From Rhopalosiphum padi (lineage: Eukaryota > Arthropoda > Insecta > Hemiptera > Aphididae): a DNA stretch of 64,000 nt. The notes under the pieces were generated by a model. The model searched no databases, had not been told where the DNA came from, and saw only the letters and a program-made list of their open reading frames with translations. Within the stretch, counting starts at the first letter, position 1. Every line of letters begins with the position of its first letter. The translations under genes and the position numbers were made by a program. Positions 58,923-64,000 of this stretch are shown piece by piece. The stretch covers positions 74,817,745 to 74,881,744 of the forward strand of contig NC_083599.1 in NCBI RefSeq assembly GCF_020882245.1, in the 5' to 3' direction.

Positions 58923-61900
58923 TGACAAATAAAGAGAATATCTTCACAATTGAGATCATCATTGGTATCTTTCATAGCACATCGTTTATGGTATTTATTG
59001 TTGCAAAAATTACACTCAACACCCAAATCAGTAACTTTTATTTCAGTGTCACATGAAATATAACAACTACTTTCAATTACACTATTAAATATATTTATAT
59101 TGAAAGGTTCTTCAAGATCTATGTCTACATTATTAGTACCTTCAAAATGTTAATAACTAATAGTTTGGCTAGTGACAGTTGTCGGTTTTTTATTTTTATT
59201 AAGTACTGGAAAAAGATTTTTTACAACTTTTTGCTTTGTTAATTTAGTGGGTTGTTTTGCTTTTAAAATTTTATTTTCCTCCCTAAGTCTTTTTCTTGTT
59301 TCTTTGTCTTCTTCAATTGTTCGTTTAGCATGTTCTTTCTGTTCATACAAATATTAACAATTTTTGGATGTTATAACATAAGGAACTCGTTCAGTCATTC
59401 TATTGTTTTTTTGTTTGGGAGTTACAGGCCATACAAGACATGACTCTATTGGTGTTATATTTAACTTTTTAACATTAACAAGGTTTGTAGGTGTGTTTAC
59501 AGGTTTTTCTAAAATGTTACTTGATGTTGTGATTTATGTCTGTTGTCTAAATAGTTCATTTTGATTATTAGTAACAATACAATTAGGAGATTGTGCTTTA
59601 GAGTAGTATAGTGATATTTGATTAGTACTATTAATATCATAAGGTTGGGCAGTAGAATTTATTGGTGATAATCTAATAGTGCTCTCATCACTATTATTCT
59701 TCTTTAATTTTTCAAATAATCTGTACAAAGTAAAAAATTCTTCTGAATACTTTTGGGTTTCTACCTCATCATGTATGTTGTTAAACTTCTCCAATGTTTC
59801 AGCATCAACAATATCAGAAAAATCATTAAAACTTAGTCGAGTAGCAAGAGCAGTATTAGTACTTTTGGTAATGTCACTATTATCTGTATCATTTAATTCA
59901 GGACCTTTATTTTTTCCTAAACATTTCTTAATGTCTATTTGATTTACATTCCATGGGTATAACCCACATGCCCTAAAACCGTTAATCAAAACTTCACTTT
60001 TCACAGTATTTTTTATGACTTTATTCTTAATAAACTAATTAAAAAATAATTTTATTCTATTGGTGCAAAATCTTTCTTTGTAACTGCACAATTTGGATTT
60101 TGATTACGCCACTCAAATAATCCCCTTTTCCAACCAGACTTAAGAGGTTTAAATGCGGCCACATCAGCTGGTTGTAATATTCTTGTAGCATTAGGATACA
60201 AAGCAATTAGAATTATATTTAATTGCGAACACAAATTGCTTAGTTGGTATGTAAGGTGACTTTTATGCCTATTGACAAAGAGAATAACAGGAAATTGAAT
60301 ACTATTTTCAATCAAGAAAGGATGAAAAACATAAGCAATGTATTCATAAAACACTTCAGCCTTCATCCAACTTGTATCAGACCTTCCAACGCTTCAATTA
60401 GGAGGTACAGAATCAATTATATGTTGTGGAATACGTTTATAGCTATAAATAACCATTGGGTGACACATAATTCCTGCCGCATTGAAGGTAAACATAACAG
60501 TTAAATTTTCCTTCTCGTTTCCTTTGGCCACTTCATAAACATCTTTTGCCCCTTTTGGCCCTAGGACAGACTTTGTTTTAGGACAAAGAGAAAAACCTGT
60601 TTCATCTTCATTGAAAACTCGAGAAGGATCGTTTAAAATAATTGACAAATTTTCATCAGATAAATATTGATGAATATCGTCAAACCACTTCCTAATATTT
60701 TGCTCACTTGCAGATGTCACATGTTCACTTGTTCAAGTGAACAAGACGTTTTATCACTGAGATCACACGGTTTCTTCTTAAAAAGGCTTTATACCAAGCA
60801 ATTCCTAAAAATAAAAATAGTATACCTAATTAATAAATGTATATTTTAGATTTTCCTAAGTAAATTTCCTAGCATACCTATAAAGTTAAAATACTTTTAA
60901 AGCAATAATGTAGAATCACGCGAAACAGTAGGTAACTAACTTAGTGGATACCCAGAACCATAAGAAATGTTCATACCCACTGTATATATAACAGTATTTA
61001 TTTACCTCTGAGTATAAATTAATCTTGTAATAAACTTTAATATCATATTTCTATAGACAATGTTTATCAAATTGTTATTTAATAACAAATAATTTTAAAA
61101 TTTTAAATATTTAGTACTTATACCTATTTAATATGGTCCAATAAAAAAATAGTGTGCCTCAATCTAATTCTTACTAACTACATATTATGTTTTTAATGAA
61201 GTAATGTATTATAATTTATTTAAAACAATAACTTTTATGTTACTTTTAACAAAATAACTTATTTAATAACTACCTATAATAATAATTTACTCAATAACTT
61301 TTTAAGTACCTACCTATTTAAACTAATTTATAAACAAAGAAATAATATTTTCTTTTAATTTACATTTATTTCTTAATAAAGTAACATTAATCAATTTCAT
61401 TAATAGGTAGGTATTTGTTAAATTTTTAATAAAAAGTCCTATGGTACAAAGCATTATTATTAAATTGTTGATGAATTGTTTGTCAATTTATTTGATTATA
61501 CATTAGACTAAACAGCTTTGTTTGTTAGTTGTGTTTAAATAATAATGATTATTATTTTATTTATAAAGACCTAATAGGTATATAAAAAACATTATAATTA
61601 CCAGGATAATTATTTTTAAACGGACTAGACCTTCCTTGTTCATCTAAGAACTGCTTGACACTCAACTGCAAGTCCTCCTTGCGTCTAGGAAATCCTTTTT
61701 TAGAGCATTCCAAATTCCATCGTACTAGAATTTCTTCTTCTAATTTGGTTAGGATACTTGAAGGGCCACAATTAAATGTTGGTCTGTCTCTATTTTTGTC
61801 TTAATTGCAAGGTTGATCTATTGATGTTAAATTGTTTGGAAGCTGTTTTTTTTGACATGCCATTATCAACAGCTAGTATTGCTGCAGCAATATTATCGTC

Positions 61901-61926
61901 AAAAAATTAGTTGATTTTTTTGGCAT
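58892..61926 (-). pseudogene. pogo/Tigger-like transposase with C-terminal PHD-like finger, decayed
   Basis: DDE_1-type transposase. The N-terminus (ATG at 61924-61926) has a pipsqueak-type HTH remnant with frameshifts, then a CENP-B-type HTH containing LEEEILVRWNLECSKKGFPR. An intron at 60805-61601 (GT-AG, 797 bp) joins CCTG to GAATTGC in frame. Next come the catalytic domain pieces: FNEDETGFSLCP with the first Asp, then FVNRHKSHLTYQLSN where the expected second Asp is Asn, then ATRILQPADVAAFKPL and NGFRACGLYPWN. A Lys/Glu coiled coil (KETRKRLREENKILK) precedes a C-terminal finger with CNFCNNKYHKRC and FICQNC. At least three frameshifts and several stops (for example at 59534 and 59350) make it a pseudogene. 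Jerky/Tigger-like insect proteins with such a finger are known; element TIRs were not found. Confidence 0.72.
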
Positions 61927-62190
61927 AGCTGTAAAAAAACATTTAATTGTTAAAAAGATATTATTTTATTATATTATTTTATATGGTCACGTTACCTATA
62001 CATCAATTATACTTATTGAAAATATAAATATATTACAGATTGAACCTTAAAGAAATATGAAATATTTAAAAAATATTATTTACAATATAAAAATGTTTTC
62101 TAATGACTAGAACTGGTGAATTTTACTTGCAACAGAGTATAGTTACTACATTTTAAAGGATAATATTTAAATTTAAATTTAATATTTTAA
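61927..62190. other. AT-rich gap between two transposons
   Basis: Probably 5' UTR of the Tigger-like element plus flanking DNA. Nothing else seen. Confidence 0.4.
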
Positions 62191-64000
62191 CAGAGGCGGT
62201 TTGAATGTATTAAAGTTGGTGGTGCAAGACAATATATAGACACCCCCCCCCCCTATTTTCACAAAAATAACAAATAAATATATTTTTTCATGTACCTAAT
62301 TTTTTAGTAACCTCAGTTGTTTATACTTTTTATATTAGCAATGATTGTGTAATGATTGTTGTAATTAAAAATTAATCAAATAAAAATAAAAAGTAGATAC
62401 ATACTATTTTATAGTATTATTCATATTGAAGTTTGATGAATAGGTACTTAAATATTCAAATATCACTATATTTATTATATATTCGTAATACATATAACAA
62501 GCCAAAAAGTAGTACAGACAATATGATATAAAAACAAATTAAACTTAAGAAAATAAAAGTGCTGATTGTAACAGTTTTGACCTTGCGCCATACATATTAA
62601 TAGCTTCATCTATTGGTATATCAATATCAGCATTACATGATATCAACATTAAATGATCAAGTCTAGATTCAGACATTGTTGAGCGAAGATTGGTTTTGAT
62701 TAATTTTAGTTTTGAAAAACACCTTTCAGCACTTGTTGACGTTGGAGGTAAAGAGCAAATACCTTTGTAAGCTAAGTACAAATTTGGAAACGCCACCGAC
62801 ATACCTGTGTTACTGAGAGTTTTAAATATATCTAATAGTTTTAATACATTTGTTCTTCATCATTGGACCTCATGCTATCATTATCGCTGCTATTATTCTC
62901 GTGGCTGAATGCATTAATTGTTGTATTATTATCAATATTTTCTGATACTTCAGGACATGTTTCATGAAATTTTTAAAGTTTTTGGAGAATAAATTATACT
63001 CGGTACTTAAACTATCCTGATCAATGTTTGTGGATGATAACCATTTACATATATAATTAAATGAGCTAGGTGTGGTAGCAGATTTTTGAAGTAAATGTTC
63101 AGCAGAAAACAATGAAATTTCATTAAACACATTTTCAGCATCGTTATACCTGTCATCCAGCTTCATTAAAGTTTTATCAAGAGTCATATTATATACTTCG
63201 CTAATATAGCGGTCCTTTGTAGACAGAAGTCGCTCATCATTTGTTTTTTCCCCACTCATTTTTTTTTTAATAGAAGTACGTTTAATCGGCATATTTTTTT
63301 CTTCTAAGTCTAAACTTGTGCAAAATGATTCATAATCAGAAAATATGTTGGATAAATTATCATCTATTCTCATATCATTTAAAAATTGTCGTGTAGCTTT
63401 AACAAGTTTCATTGCTTGAATAAAATCCATATTTGGAGCTTGTAAATAAACAGATAATGGTGTCGTAGCTGAAAATATTTTTTTCATTAAATGAGCTGTG
63501 ACTATAAAAGAAAATTTGTTTAAGTTTTTATAAAACCCCTTGGCCATGTCACGGATTTTTTTATCAGCCTCTTCTGACATAATATATTTTAATGTTTCAA
63601 TTACTGCTTTATATGTTTTTAACATAACATCAATACAACGATCATGGTAAGTCTATCTTGTATTTGAAAAGTGTTGTAACCTTCGAATACGCTGTTTAGG
63701 ATAGATTAATTTTTGTAATTCAACATATTTGGCTGTGCGTTTTCTTGCACTAAGAAAATTTACCAAACTTCTGACTGTTCCAAAGAAATCTTGAACTTCG
63801 GCAGTTGCTTCACATGCATCACACACTGCTAAATTTAAGCAATGAGCAAAACACCAAACATGCAGAGCATTAGGATTATGATTTTGAATTAGTGTACGTA
63901 AACCTTTTATTGCACCTTGCATGTTAGAAGCACCATCGTATGCTTGGCCAACTAATTCTTTTTTCCAATTTAATGTATGGTTGTCACATATTTTACTAAA
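62191..64000 (-). mobile_element. hAT element, 3' part, running off the right edge
   Basis: Its terminus is at 62191, reading CAGAGGCGGTTTGAATG inward, with a run of C at 62246-62257, as for the other CAGNGGCGG ends. The transposase gene lies inside on the minus strand and its 3' end is 350 bp from the terminus. The other end is beyond the window. Confidence 0.75.
62545..64000 (-). pseudogene. hAT transposase (ZMYM1/TTF-type), broken, N-terminus outside window
   Basis: The minus frame is open from base 64000: GQAYDGASNMQGAIKG (the usual YDGA.NM.G motif), then VWCFAHCLNLAVCDAC, as in ZMYM1-like transposases. The conserved TRW motif reads TR-stop because of a TAG at about 63653-63655. The frame then continues to the MLKTYKAVIETLKY segment without a shift. 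Near 62950 a +1 shift separates the frame with HSATRII from one with an acidic NSSDNDSMRSNDEE stretch. The C-terminal dimerisation domain follows at 62802-62545: LPPTSTSAERCFSKLKLIKT and MSESRLDHLMLISC. One nonsense codon and at least one frameshift make it non-functional. Confidence 0.78.

Noticed and set aside
59172..59942. Plus-strand ORFs of 61-87 codons
   Set aside because: They are antisense to the Tigger-like transposase C-terminal region.

Overview
The window looks like gene-poor, transposon-packed nuclear DNA from an insect, most likely an aphid. The inference rests on very high A+T, on short 66-99 bp GT-AG introns inside the transposase genes, and on the mix of hAT, PIF/Harbinger, pogo/Tigger-like and Jockey-group LINE sequences with many small hairpin elements. 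No rRNA, tRNA, CRISPR or bacterial-type operon was seen. No host gene can be supported firmly; two short exon-like stretches (45609-45816 and 56734-57091) are only candidates.

Layout. 1-1917: 3' part of a hAT element whose transposase reads through two clean introns to its normal C-terminus. 3500-7651: debris of several elements, including a snap-back copy, a GCCGG-headed hairpin element, an orphan hAT N-terminus and a ~1.07 kb inverted-repeat element with a decayed reverse-strand C-terminus. 9400-14110: an apparently intact LINE with ORF1 (PHD finger, coiled coil, RNA-binding fold), ORF2 (endonuclease and reverse transcriptase) and a hairpin 3' UTR. 15380-25690: a complex satellite split in two by about 7.5 kb. 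That insert holds a TIR repeat and a decayed multi-exon gene with a SAM-like N-terminus, whose last exon is interrupted by a 3353-bp PIF/Harbinger element with perfect 17-bp ends and a TAA target duplication.

26500-46500: mostly AT-rich DNA carrying non-autonomous elements. Several have demonstrable target duplications: a hAT derivative at 32555-33569 (CTCTATAG), a TTAA snap-back element nested in its left end, a 168-bp hAT MITE at 39475-39642 (CGCACATG), and a 525-bp element at 43094-43618 (TATTTATA). 46500-58500: AT-rich DNA with scattered repeat ends and microsatellites. 58560-61926 (minus): decayed pogo/Tigger-like transposase with a C-terminal PHD-like finger and an Asn in place of a catalytic Asp. 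62191-64000 (minus): 3' part of another hAT element, with a nonsense codon in its conserved TRW motif, running off the right edge.

How the parts relate: these are layers of insertion, not a pathway. The best-supported order is SAM-like gene, then Harbinger inside it; hAT derivative, then TTAA snap-back inside it; satellite, then the block that splits it. The LINE is the only autonomous-looking element with uninterrupted ORFs. The less explained structures are the TTAA-bounded snap-back family, the GCCGG/GCTGG-headed hairpin family and a run of AGCC-loop-GGCT hairpins at 34476-35100.
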